In this document: piece after piece, positions 30,478 through 38,123 of the stretch
Layout of the letters: each line of letters starts with the position of its first letter
Numbering within the stretch: position 1 is the first letter of the stretch
Origin: Micromonospora marina
GTDB lineage: Bacteria > Actinomycetota > Actinomycetes > Mycobacteriales > Micromonosporaceae
NCBI RefSeq assembly: GCF_900091565.1
Contig: NZ_FMCV01000001.1
Span: 124,001-188,000 of the forward strand
Length of the DNA: 64,000 bases
Direction: 5' to 3'
Made by a program: the position numbers and the translations under genes
Notes under the pieces: generated by a model
The model's input: only the letters and a program-made list of their open reading frames with translations
Database searches by the model: none
Told to the model about the DNA's origin: nothing

Positions 30478-31590
30478 GTGACCGATCCGACTCCGCTCGT
30501 CCGTCCCGTCCTGCTGCCCGGCCTGACCCGGCTCTGGCGCGACCGGCACACGCTCCAGCTCGGCGAGCCGCCCGGCCGCGCGGTACTGCTGGAGATGTCC
30601 TCGCCGGGGACGGCCCGCCTGCTCGACCTGCTCGACGGCACCCGCAGCGAACGCGCGGTGCTGGCCGCGGCGGGCGCCGCCCGGGTTCCGCCCGACGAGG
30701 CACGCGCCCTGCTCGACACGCTCCGCGACGCCGGACTGGTGGTGCCGGCCCAGGCCCTGCTGCCCCGTGACCTGGCCGGAGCCGCCCGGGCCCGGCTGGC
30801 CGCCGAGGCCGCGGCGCTGGCGCTCGCGTCACCCGACCTGCCGGGCACACCGGCCCGGCTGCTGCGCCGCCGCCGTGCCGCCCGGGTGCTGGTCACCGGC
30901 ACGGGACGCCTCGGCGCGGCGGTCGCCGTCGCGCTGGCCCAGGCCGGGGTCGGGCACGTCGTACCCGATCTGGCCGGGCCGGTCGGCGCCGGTGACCTGG
31001 TCGGGACCGGCCTGACCGCCGCGGAGTTGGGCCGTCCGCTGGCCCCGGCGGTACGCGCGGCGCTTCAGCGGTGCGCGCCCGCAACCGTCACCGGCCCGTC
31101 GCACGCGACCCGACCGGATCTGGTGGTCCAGCTCGGCGTGGACCGTCCGGCCGAGCTGCTGGCCACCGGGTACGCCCGCCGCCGTCAGCCTCACCTGCTG
31201 CTCGACCTGCGCGGCGGCGTACCGGTGATCGGTCCGCTGGTCCGCCCGCCCGCCGGTCCCTGCCTTCGCTGCCTCGACCTGCACCGCGGCGACCGGGATC
31301 CGGACTGGCCCGCGCTCGCCGCCCAGCTCGCCGCCGACCGGGGCGAGCGGGCCTGCGCCACCGCCACCGGGCTCGCCGCGGTGGCCTTCGCCACGGCCGA
31401 GGTGCTGGCCCACCTCGACGGCGCCCAGCCGGAGACACTCGGCGGCGCGGTGGAGATCCGCGGTCCCGGCCGGGTCCGCTACCGACGGTGGCCGCCACAC
31501 TCCTCCTGCGGTTGCTGCCGGCGTCGCCCGATCCGGTCGGCCCCGGCCGCTACCCGCCGCACTGCAGCAGCGGAGGCCCCGAGTCGGTAA
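30478..31590 (+). CDS. ThiF/E1-like protein, TOMM cyclodehydratase-related
   Basis: About 370 residues from GTG 30478 (TTG 30454 would add 8). An N-terminal winged-helix-like region (TARLLDLLDGTRSERAVLAAAG) resembles the leader-peptide-binding part of azoline cyclodehydratase proteins; it is followed by a Rossmann-like VLVTGTGRLGAAVAVALAQAGVG and C-terminal cysteine pairs (GPCLRCLDLHR and CGCC), as in E1-like enzymes. The acidic residues that bind ATP-Mg in active E1 enzymes are not clear (VVPDLAGPVGAGDL). No precursor peptide, YcaO or dehydrogenase gene is near, so a role outside natural-product synthesis is likely. CACGAT lies 7 bases upstream of the GTG. Confidence 0.75.
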   Translation: MTDPTPLVRPVLLPGLTRLWRDRHTLQLGEPPGRAVLLEMSSPGTARLLDLLDGTRSERAVLAAAGAARVPPDEARALLDTLRDAGLVVPAQALLPRDLAGAARARLAAEAAALALASPDLPGTPARLLRRRRAARVLVTGTGRLGAAVAVALAQAGVGHVVPDLAGPVGAGDLVGTGLTAAELGRPLAPAVRAALQRCAPATVTGPSHATRPDLVVQLGVDRPAELLATGYARRRQPHLLLDLRGGVPVIGPLVRPPAGPCLRCLDLHRGDRDPDWPALAAQLAADRGERACATATGLAAVAFATAEVLAHLDGAQPETLGGAVEIRGPGRVRYRRWPPHSSCGCCRRRPIRSAPAATRRTAAAEAPSR

Positions 31591-31600
31591 CAATGGCCGG

Positions 31601-32947
31601 GTGACCGACATCCCGCGCCGGGCCGTGTCCCGCACCGCCAAACTCGCCGCCCTGCCGCTCGGGTTCGCCGGTCGAACCGTCCTCGGCATGGGAAAGCGGG
31701 TGACCGGCCTCGCGTCCGACGTCATCTCCGCCGAGATCCAGCAGCGCACCGCCGAGCAGTTGTTCAGCGTGCTCGGGCAGCTCAAGGGCGGGGCGATGAA
31801 GTTCGGCCAGGCCCTGTCGGTGTTCGAGGCGGCGCTGCCCGAGGAGGTCGCCGCCCCCTACCGGCAGGCGCTGACCAAGCTCCAGGAGGCCGCGCCGCCG
31901 CTGCCGGCGGCGACAGTGCACAAGGTGCTCGCCGAGCAACTCGGCCCGGACTGGCGCGACCGGTTCGTCTCCTTCGACGACACCCCGGCCGCCGCGGCGA
32001 GCATCGGCCAGGTGCACCGCGCGGTCTGGCGCGACCCCGGGTACGGCCCGAACGGCGGCCCGCTGCACCGGGACGTGGCCGTGAAGATCCAGTACCCGGG
32101 GGCCGGTGACGCCCTGCTCGCCGATCTCAAGCAGCTCTCCCGGCTCGGCGGCATGTTCCGGGCCATCCAGCCGGGGCTGGACGTGAAGCCGCTCCTGGCC
32201 GAGCTGCGCGAGCGCATCACCGAGGAGCTGGACTACGAACTGGAGGCGGAGTCGCAGCGGGCCTTCGCCGCGGCGTACGCCGACGACCCGGACATCTTCA
32301 TCCCGGAGGTGCTCGACGCCGCGCCGCGGGTGCTGATCACCGAGTGGGTGGAGGGCATCCCGCTGTCCCAGATCATCCGGGAGGGCACCGAGGAGCAGCG
32401 CAACGAGGCCGGCCGGCTGATGGCCGAGCTGCACCTGTCCGCGCCGGAGCGGGCCGGGCTGCTGCACGCCGACCCGCACCCGGGCAACTTCCGGCTGCTC
32501 CCGGACGGGCGGCTCGGCGTGATCGACTTCGGGGCGGTGGCCCGGATGCCGCAGGGCACGCCTGAGCCGATCGGCCGGATCGCGGCGCTGGCGCTGCGCG
32601 GGGACGCCGAAGCGGTGGTGGACGGGCTGCGCGACGAGGGCTTCGTCAGCCGCACCGAGTCGATCGACGCCCCGGCGGTGCTCGACTTCCTCCGTCCGAT
32701 GCTGGAGCCGATCGCCGCCGACGAGTTCCGTTTCACCCGGGCCTGGCTGCGCGCCGAGGCGACCCGGCTGGCCACCCCTCGCTCCCCCGCCTACCAGCTC
32801 AGCCGGCAGCTCAACCTGCCCCCGTCGTATCTGATGATCCATCGGGTCACGCTGGGTTCGATCGGGGTGCTCTGCCAGTTGGAGGCGAAGGCGTCCTACC
32901 GGTCGATCCTGGAACGCTGGCTACCAGGCTTCGCGCCGGTGGGCTGA
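31601..32947 (+). CDS. ABC1/AarF/UbiB-family atypical kinase
   Basis: 448 residues. The family signatures are KGGAMKFGQALS (the KxGQ motif), SIGQVHRAV, VAVKIQYPG (ATP Lys), EGIPLSQII, LLHADPHPGNF (catalytic loop) and GVIDFGAVARM (DFG-type metal motif). It corresponds to M. tuberculosis Rv3197, near whiB7. In other organisms UbiB proteins support quinone or lipid metabolism; the substrate here is unknown. GTG 31601 follows AACAAT by 6 bases, and the upstream gene ends 10 bp before, so a leaderless start is possible. Confidence 0.93.
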   Translation: MTDIPRRAVSRTAKLAALPLGFAGRTVLGMGKRVTGLASDVISAEIQQRTAEQLFSVLGQLKGGAMKFGQALSVFEAALPEEVAAPYRQALTKLQEAAPPLPAATVHKVLAEQLGPDWRDRFVSFDDTPAAAASIGQVHRAVWRDPGYGPNGGPLHRDVAVKIQYPGAGDALLADLKQLSRLGGMFRAIQPGLDVKPLLAELRERITEELDYELEAESQRAFAAAYADDPDIFIPEVLDAAPRVLITEWVEGIPLSQIIREGTEEQRNEAGRLMAELHLSAPERAGLLHADPHPGNFRLLPDGRLGVIDFGAVARMPQGTPEPIGRIAALALRGDAEAVVDGLRDEGFVSRTESIDAPAVLDFLRPMLEPIAADEFRFTRAWLRAEATRLATPRSPAYQLSRQLNLPPSYLMIHRVTLGSIGVLCQLEAKASYRSILERWLPGFAPVG

Positions 32948-32975
32948 GCGGGAGCGGACCGGCGAGCGGCACGGC

Positions 32976-33009
32976 GAAGGGGCGGTGACCTGTCGGTCAC
33001 CGCCCCTTC
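32976..33009. terminator. 15-bp bidirectional terminator
   Basis: GAAGGGGCGGTGACC (32976-32990), loop TGTC, GGTCACCGCCCCTTC (32995-33009). It lies 29 bp past the ABC1 gene and 15 bp past the end of the convergent 58-residue ORF. Confidence 0.75.
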
Positions 33010-33023
33010 CTCACTCGGTCGTG

Positions 33024-33200
33024 CTACAGGACGCCCAGGTCGCGGGCCGACCGGCTGCGACCCCGCATGGCGACGGTACGGGCGGAACGGGTTGCCTCAG
33101 TGCTCGTGGTGGTGCGACCGGCCTGAGGCCGGCGCATTCGGGCCCTGGACAACGCTTCGTGGAGTAGTTGCATCTCGAATCCGTTCGGCAGGTTCAGCAT
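33024..33200 (-). CDS. Small basic protein downstream of whiB7, 58 residues
   Basis: ATG 33200 to TAG 33024, with GAGAGAG 9 bases upstream. The sequence is MLNLPNGFEMQLLHEALSRA followed by an Arg/Ala/Thr-rich region (RMRRPQAGRTTTSTEATRSA), with a likely amphipathic helix near residues 8-24 and high net positive charge. It lies 69 bp after whiB7 on the same strand with no terminator between, so it probably shares the attenuated whiB7 transcript. Codon third positions are mostly G or C. I do not recognise a family. The length is below common ORF cut-offs. Confidence 0.6.
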   Translation of the reverse strand: MLNLPNGFEMQLLHEALSRARMRRPQAGRTTTSTEATRSARTVAMRGRSRSARDLGVL

Positions 33201-33269
33201 CAGAATTTCTCTCTCAGGTCGGCCGGTGGAGGGACACCGGCATCGGTTCGGGCTCGGAACGTAGGTGTG

Positions 33270-33635
33270 TCAGGCTGCCAGCCGGACGGAGTTCCGCGAC
33301 TCGGACAGCCCGCTGGCCGCCAGTCGCGCCTCCGCCTCGACCCGGAGCTGCGCGTCACGGGCGAGGTCGGACTTGCGCGGACGGCCACGGGGCCGCTTGC
33401 GCGGGACGACCGCGCCACGCTCGAAGATCTCGCCGCCCCAGACGCCCCAGGGCTCGGCTCGCTCGACCGCACCGGCCAGGCACTCGACGCGCAGCGGGCA
33501 GTCCCCGCAGAGCGACTTGGCCAGCTCGAGCTCGGCGGGCGAGTCGGAGAACCACAGGTCGGGGTCGAACTTCCGGCAGGGCAGGTTCGCCTCCACCTCG
33601 ACGCTCACGTCGAGTGGGGCCAACGCCAGACTCAT
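33270..33635 (-). CDS. whiB7: WhiB7/WblC antibiotic-resistance regulator
   Basis: 121 residues. C20, C43, C46 and C52 bind the [4Fe-4S] cluster, GVWGG (64-68) contacts sigma-A, and RGRPRK (83-88) is the AT-hook that distinguishes WhiB7 and lets it bind AT-rich DNA just upstream of -35 elements. It activates intrinsic-resistance genes after ribosome inhibition. It is downstream of uvrD2 as in mycobacteria and streptomycetes. Expression is controlled by a long leader with an upstream ORF and terminator (33707-33743). ATG 33635 is preceded by GGTGACCGGAGG. Confidence 0.95.
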   Translation of the reverse strand: MSLALAPLDVSVEVEANLPCRKFDPDLWFSDSPAELELAKSLCGDCPLRVECLAGAVERAEPWGVWGGEIFERGAVVPRKRPRGRPRKSDLARDAQLRVEAEARLAASGLSESRNSVRLAA

Positions 33636-33698
33636 CCTCCGGTCACCTCTCTCTCACTTCGATCTCGTGGATCGCATTCCGACGTACTTCGGCGGGGC

Positions 33699-33743
33699 AA
33701 AAAACTGAGGCCGCGGATCCCGGTATGCGGGTTCCGCGGCCTC
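33699..33743 (-). terminator. Intrinsic terminator (attenuator) in the whiB7 leader
   Basis: On the minus strand arms 33743-33728 and 33722-33707 pair over 16 bp with one mismatch, loop of 5, and are followed by six U (33704-33699). U-tract terminators are rare in this GC-rich window. It lies 25 bp past the leader ORF and 64 bp before whiB7. Confidence 0.88.
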
Positions 33744-33789
33744 GAGGTGAGCCGGTGGTCTGATGGATCAGACCGGTCTACCTCGAGGT
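33740..33789 (-). promoter_or_regulatory. Alternative RNA structure at the end of the whiB7 leader ORF
   Basis: GGTCTGAT (33757-33764) and ATCAGACC (33767-33774) form an 8-bp hairpin over the stop codon of the leader ORF. Outside it the nine bases 33740-33748 can pair with 33780-33788 (the repeated CCTCGAGG block). This outer stem overlaps only four bases of the terminator arm, so it would weaken rather than fully exclude the terminator. Confidence 0.5.
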
Positions 33790-34022
33790 GGAACGCCGCG
33801 GACATCCGTGCGCTTCTTGGCGCCATCGATGCCCTTGCCCGCGAAGCCGCTGGTCCCCTCGACTCCGGTGATCGGCGCGACGGTCAGATTCAGCTCGGCC
33901 TGAACCGGGACCTGGTGCACCTGCGGAGCCGACGGTCGAGCGGCGAGGGCCACCCGGACGGACGACAGCGGAGCGACGGCAGACGGCATCGCCGCAAGAC
34001 GCTCACAGGTGAAGATCTCCAT
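33768..34022 (-). CDS. whiB7 leader ORF, 84 residues
   Basis: ATG 34022 has AGGGAGG 8 bases upstream and reads MEIFTCERLAAMPSA, with a basic, Gly/Pro-rich end (GAKKRTDVRGVPPRGRPV). The stop TGA (33770-33768) lies in a hairpin 25 bp before the terminator. In mycobacteria and Streptomyces a leader ORF controls whiB7/wblC: stalled or slow ribosomes on it allow read-through. This ORF is longer than the mycobacterial example as I recall it. The peptide itself may have no function. A GTG at 34031 is in frame but less well placed. Confidence 0.75.
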   Translation of the reverse strand: MEIFTCERLAAMPSAVAPLSSVRVALAARPSAPQVHQVPVQAELNLTVAPITGVEGTSGFAGKGIDGAKKRTDVRGVPPRGRPV

Positions 34023-34110
34023 TGGTGCCACCTCCCTGACTCTCCTCGTGCGACCGTGGACTCATCCCCGTTGAGCAGCCAGAACGGCGCCGCTCGCGAG
34101 GTGTGCCATG

Positions 34111-34140
34111 AGGCTATTCCTCGCCCTCGGGGGAGGGCAA
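34111..34140 (-). promoter_or_regulatory. whiB7 promoter with AT-rich WhiB7 site
   Basis: TTGCCC (34140-34135), 18-bp spacer, TAGCCT (34116-34111). Just upstream is an A/T patch (TAAAT at 34148-34144), as in WhiB7-activated promoters where the AT-hook binds beside the -35. Transcription would start near 34104, giving a leader of about 470 nt. Confidence 0.6.
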
Positions 34141-34151
34141 ACGATTTACGG

Positions 34152-36275
34152 CTACTTTTCAGAAGTTTTCTGTGGGCAGACCTCGTCCACGGTGGCACCC
34201 GCCACCAGCGCGAGCACCGTATCCCCGTATAGCCCGACTTTTCGGGGCCCGATCCCGGCGATCGCCACCAGTTCCTCGGTGCGCCCGGGCTTGCGTTCGG
34301 CCAGCGCGGTGAGCGTGGCGTCGGTGAAGACCACGTACGCCGGCACCTTCTGCGCGCCCGCCACCCGCTGCCGCCACTCGCGCAGCCGCTCGTACAGCTC
34401 GTCGTCGATGTCCGACGGGCAGGTCGGGCAGCGGCCCAGTTTGCGGTCCGCGCCGGCGAGCAGCGTGGCGCCGCAGATCCGGCACGAGACCACCTGCGGA
34501 CGGCGCCGCTCGGCCCGCCGGGCCGGCCCGGCACCTCCGGCCCGCTCACCACCGCCGGACCGGTCGAGCTGGGGCAGGAACCGGGAGGGCCGCCGGGCCC
34601 GGCCACCGGGTGAGCGCGCCGTGGCGTACGACAGCCAGAGCCACTCCCGGGCCCGGGTGATCCCGACGTAGAGCAGCCGGCGTTCCTCCTCGACCTGCTC
34701 CATGGTCTTCGCGTACGTCGTGGGCAGCGTGCCCTCGGCCAGCCCGACCAGGAACACCGCGTCCCATTCCAGCCCCTTCGCCGAGTGCAGCGACGCGAGC
34801 GTCACCCCCTCGACGGTGGGCACGTGCTGCTGGGCGGCCCGCCGGGCGAGTTCCTCGCAGAAGCCGGTCAGGCCGGGTTCCGCCTCGGCGTCCGCCGCGT
34901 ACTCCTCGGCGAGCTGGACCAGCGCGGCGAGTGCCCCCCACCGCTCGCGCGCGGCGCCGCCCGGCGGGGGTGCGTCGGGGGCCCAGCCGACAGCGGTGAG
35001 CGCCTCGACCACGGCGGCCGGCAGCGGTGTCCCCGCGTCGGCCGACCGGGTGGCGGCGCGCAACGCGATCATCGCCTGGCGCACCTCGGGGCGCTCGAAG
35101 AACCGCTCCGCGCCCTGGAGCACGTACGGCACCCCGGCCTCGGAGAGCGCCTTCTCGTACGCCTCGGACTGCGCGTTCGTGCGGAACAGCACAGCGATCT
35201 CCCGCGCCGGGGTGCCGCCCGCCACGAGTGCCCGGCAGCGGGCCGCTACCGCGTTCGCCTCGGCCGGCTCGTCGGTGAAGATCCGCAGTTCCGGCTCGGC
35301 GCCGGGCCGGCGCTGACCGTGCAGCTCCAGCCGCAGCCGCGCCTCGGTGCCCCGGGCCTGCGAGATCACCGCGTTGGCGAGCCCGACGACCTGCGGGGTG
35401 GAGCGGTAGTCGCGGACCAGCCGGACCACAGTCGCGCCCCGGTGCAGCCGGGGGAAGTCGACCAGGTACGACGAGGTGGCACCGGTGAACGAGTAGATCG
35501 TCTGGCTGGCGTCGCCGACCACCGTCAGGTCGTCCCGGCCGCCCAGCCACGCCTCCAGCAACCGCTGCTGGAGCGGGTTGACGTCCTGGTACTCGTCGAC
35601 CACGAAGTGCCGGTACTGGTTGCGCACCTGCTCGGCCACGTCCGGGTGCTCCTCGATGCCCCAGACCGCGGCGCGCAGCATGTCCTCGAAGTCGATCACC
35701 CCGTTACCGCGTTTGAGCCGCTCGTACGCGTCGAACACGTCGGCCACCCGGGCCGGCTCGTACGGCGTCTCGCGCAGCGCCTTGGCCGCGGCCACCACGT
35801 ACTCCCCGGGCTCGACCAGCGACGACTTGGCCCACTCGATCTCGGCGGACAGGTCCCGCGCGGCGGCCCGGTCGGCGCGCAGCCCCACCTTGGCGGCGGC
35901 GAGTGTGACCACCCGCACCTTGCTGTCCAGCAGTTCCGGCATGCCCCGCCCGGCCAGCAGCCGGGGCGCGAAGTAGCGGACCTGCCGCAGCGCCGCGGCG
36001 TGGAACGTGCGCGCCTGCACCCCCTGCACCCCGAGTACGCCGAGGCGGCTGCGCATCTCGGCGGCGGCGCGGGCGGTGAACGTGACCGCCAGTACATGCC
36101 GGCCGGCGATGTCGCCGGTCAGCGCCCGGTAGGCGATCCGCGAGGTCACCGCCCGGGTCTTGCCGGTGCCGGCGCCGGCCAGGATGCAGACCGGGCCGGC
36201 CGGTGCGGTCACCGCTGCGCGCTGCTCCGGATCCAGCCCGGCCAGCACCCGTTCCGCCGCTGAGTGAACGCCCAC
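34152..36275 (-). CDS. uvrD2: ATP-dependent DNA helicase UvrD2
   Basis: 707 residues. Superfamily 1 motifs: LAGAGTGKTRAV (Walker A), FVVDEYQDVNPLQ (Walker B), GDASQTIYSFTGA (motif III), VRLVRDYRSTPQV, SLHSAKGLEWDAVFLVG and VGITRAREWLWLSYA (motif VI). A zinc-type CRICGATLL...CPTC segment (about 600-625) and a C-terminal HRDC domain (LREWRQRVAGAQKVPAYVVF) match mycobacterial UvrD2. It unwinds DNA 3' to 5' in repair. The gene is divergent from mrx1 and precedes whiB7 on the same strand. Confidence 0.96.
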   Translation of the reverse strand: MGVHSAAERVLAGLDPEQRAAVTAPAGPVCILAGAGTGKTRAVTSRIAYRALTGDIAGRHVLAVTFTARAAAEMRSRLGVLGVQGVQARTFHAAALRQVRYFAPRLLAGRGMPELLDSKVRVVTLAAAKVGLRADRAAARDLSAEIEWAKSSLVEPGEYVVAAAKALRETPYEPARVADVFDAYERLKRGNGVIDFEDMLRAAVWGIEEHPDVAEQVRNQYRHFVVDEYQDVNPLQQRLLEAWLGGRDDLTVVGDASQTIYSFTGATSSYLVDFPRLHRGATVVRLVRDYRSTPQVVGLANAVISQARGTEARLRLELHGQRRPGAEPELRIFTDEPAEANAVAARCRALVAGGTPAREIAVLFRTNAQSEAYEKALSEAGVPYVLQGAERFFERPEVRQAMIALRAATRSADAGTPLPAAVVEALTAVGWAPDAPPPGGAARERWGALAALVQLAEEYAADAEAEPGLTGFCEELARRAAQQHVPTVEGVTLASLHSAKGLEWDAVFLVGLAEGTLPTTYAKTMEQVEEERRLLYVGITRAREWLWLSYATARSPGGRARRPSRFLPQLDRSGGGERAGGAGPARRAERRRPQVVSCRICGATLLAGADRKLGRCPTCPSDIDDELYERLREWRQRVAGAQKVPAYVVFTDATLTALAERKPGRTEELVAIAGIGPRKVGLYGDTVLALVAGATVDEVCPQKTSEK

Positions 36276-36280
36276 AGCAG

Positions 36281-36307
36281 GGAATCATCCCAGCATCGGG
36301 TGACGTT
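36281..36307 (+). promoter_or_regulatory. Sigma-R-type promoter of mrx1
   Basis: GGAAT (36281-36285), 19 bases, GTT (36305-36307) preceded by C. The match and spacing are identical to the sigR promoter at 907-881. It lies 58 bp upstream of the mycoredoxin ATG. Confidence 0.75.
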
Positions 36308-36365
36308 GCAGCGGTTAGCCTGGCCTGATCGGACCGGGCGCGAGCCACCCTTGGAGGACCAGACC

Positions 36366-36608
36366 ATGCTGACGATGTATTCCACCCCGTGGTGCGGCTA
36401 CTGCCACCGGCTGAAGTCGCAGCTCGACCGGGAGGGCATCGCGTACGAGGTGGTCGACATCGAGCAGGACCCGACGGCCGCGGACTTCGTGATGAGCGTC
36501 AACGGCGGTAACCAGACCGTCCCGACACTGCGCTTCGCCGACGGCAGCGCCCTGACCAACCCTTCGATCACCCAGGTCAAGCAGCACCTGGCCGCGCTGC
36601 CCGGCTGA
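36366..36608 (+). CDS. mrx1: Mycoredoxin
   Basis: 80 residues, glutaredoxin fold with the active site WCGYC near residues 9-13 and the cis-Pro region QTVPTLRF. Mycoredoxins reduce mixed disulfides between proteins and mycothiol. GGAGG lies 8 bases before ATG 36366. It sits beside uvrD2 as in M. tuberculosis (Rv3198A). The sigma-R-like promoter upstream places it in the thiol-stress regulon that also drives sigR. Confidence 0.95.
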   Translation: MLTMYSTPWCGYCHRLKSQLDREGIAYEVVDIEQDPTAADFVMSVNGGNQTVPTLRFADGSALTNPSITQVKQHLAALPG

Positions 36609-36625
36609 TCCGCCCGCGACGCCAC

Positions 36626-36658
36626 GAGCGACCGTACCCGATCCGGGTACGGCCGCTC
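36626..36658. terminator. Bidirectional hairpin terminator
   Basis: Arms 36626-36640 and 36644-36658 pair with one mismatch around the bases ATC. It separates mrx1 from the convergent MFS gene. Confidence 0.65.
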
Positions 36659-36666
36659 GCCGTCGT

Positions 36667-37920
36667 TCAGGCACCTCCGCGGCTGAGCACCCCGTCGTCG
36701 GCGGGCTGGCGGGGTGACGGGATCCGGACCGGCCCGGCGACCGGTGCGCTCAGCCCGCGGCCCCGCCACAGGTAGAGGCCCGCCGCCGTGGTGACGGCCC
36801 CCACCAGGGCGAACAGCAGCCGGTAGTCGAACACGCCGACGAGCAGCGCGCCGGTGCCGATGGAGAGCGCCTGTGGCCCGCTGACCAGCGCCTCCGACGC
36901 GGCGGTCACCCGGCCCAGCAGCCGCGGCGGCGTCCGCCGCTGGATCAGCGTGTTCAACCCCACCATGGTCAGCGGCAGCGAGAGGCCGGCCAGCAGCAGC
37001 GCCACCACCCCGAGCCACAACCGGGGGTACGCCAGCGCCAGCGCGGCGGGCCCGAAGAACGTCACGCCCGCGGCGAGCGCGCCGACCTCGCCGAACCGGC
37101 GGACCACGGCGGCCGAGAACAGGCCGCCGACCAGCCCGCCGATGCCCTGCACCATGACCAGCACGCCGACGAACGCGGCGTCGCGGTGCAGGCCGAGATC
37201 GACGTACGCGAAGATCAGCGACTCGGTGAAGCCCATCACCAGCGAGCCGAGCCCGTATCCGAGCAGCGCCCGGCGCAGCGCCGGCTCGCCGGTCAGGTGC
37301 CGCAGCCCCGCGCCCAGTTCGGACGGCCCGCGACGACCCGGCCGGGACGATGTGCCCTCCCGCACGTGCAGCCGCCCGACCACCGCCGCCGCGACGAGGA
37401 AGCCGGTCATGGCCAGCAGGACCAGCAGCCAGCCGCCGACGGCGGCGTAGACACCGGCTCCGGCCAGCGGCCCGATCAGCCGCAGCCCCTGCCGGACGGT
37501 CTGGAGCACCCCGTTCGCGTCGGCGAGCAGGTCGGGCGGAACCAGATGCCGGATCAGTCCGTTGAGCACCGCGGTGAGGGTGATGTACGAGAGCCCGTAG
37601 AGCGCGGCGACCACGTAGATCACCCAGACGTCGGACCGGTCCCGGACCGTGAGCAGTGGGCCGAGCAGGACGGCCGCGACCAGGTTGGCGGCGATGAAGA
37701 ACGGCCGCCTGCGGTAGCGGTCGACCACCCAGCCGACCAGCGGGGCGAGGGCCATCGGCGCGATGACCGCGAAGATGGTCGCCCCGGCCATGCTGTCCGA
37801 ACCGGTCAGATCCTTGACCCAGACAGCCAGGGCGAGCAACAGGACCGACTCCGCCGCCATGCTCGCGACGAGCGCGGCGAACAGGAGACGGAAGTCGGGG
37901 CGGCGCAGGACGGTGCGCAT
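36667..37920 (-). CDS. MFS transporter, macrolide-efflux (MefA-like) type
   Basis: 417 residues, about 12 membrane helices. MRTVLRRPDFRLLFAALVAS and GWVVDRYRRRPFFIAANLVAAVLL (motif A) resemble the MFS_3/MefA group of exporters; FTESLIFAYVDLGLHRDAAFVG lies in the C-terminal half. ATG 37920 has GGAGGG 8 bases upstream; longer readings add a disordered tail. It is divergent from the XRE regulator gene, 203 bp apart, which could control it. Substrate unknown. Confidence 0.88.
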   Translation of the reverse strand: MRTVLRRPDFRLLFAALVASMAAESVLLLALAVWVKDLTGSDSMAGATIFAVIAPMALAPLVGWVVDRYRRRPFFIAANLVAAVLLGPLLTVRDRSDVWVIYVVAALYGLSYITLTAVLNGLIRHLVPPDLLADANGVLQTVRQGLRLIGPLAGAGVYAAVGGWLLVLLAMTGFLVAAAVVGRLHVREGTSSRPGRRGPSELGAGLRHLTGEPALRRALLGYGLGSLVMGFTESLIFAYVDLGLHRDAAFVGVLVMVQGIGGLVGGLFSAAVVRRFGEVGALAAGVTFFGPAALALAYPRLWLGVVALLLAGLSLPLTMVGLNTLIQRRTPPRLLGRVTAASEALVSGPQALSIGTGALLVGVFDYRLLFALVGAVTTAAGLYLWRGRGLSAPVAGPVRIPSPRQPADDGVLSRGGA

Positions 37921-38053
37921 CGGGTTCCCTCCGGCGGGGTGCGCCACCAGGGCGCGTCGGGGGCGGGCGCTGGTGAAGACACCCTCCACGGTCCTCTTTT
38001 TGTCTCGTGACACGCCCGTGCCGGAACCTCCGGCGCCGGTCGCGCCGTCCATA

Positions 38054-38082
38054 CTGACCGTGGGGGGCGAATTTCATACAGT
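38054..38082 (+). promoter_or_regulatory. Promoter of the XRE-DUF5753 gene
   Basis: CTGACC (38054-38059), 17-bp spacer, TACAGT (38077-38082). It gives a leader of about 35 nt with AAGAGG before GTG 38124. Confidence 0.5.
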
Positions 38083-38123
38083 TACCGTCGCGTCAAGCGG
38101 CGGTCGACGGGAAAGAGGACGCC

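Noticed and set aside
33674..33680. GGAAT on the minus strand in the whiB7 leader as a sigma-R site
   Set aside because: No GTT at 18-19 bases; it lies beyond the attenuator, where a separate promoter is unlikely.
30478..34151. An azole-peptide (TOMM) biosynthetic cluster around the ThiF-like gene
   Set aside because: No YcaO, dehydrogenase, precursor peptide or transporter nearby; neighbours are housekeeping genes.
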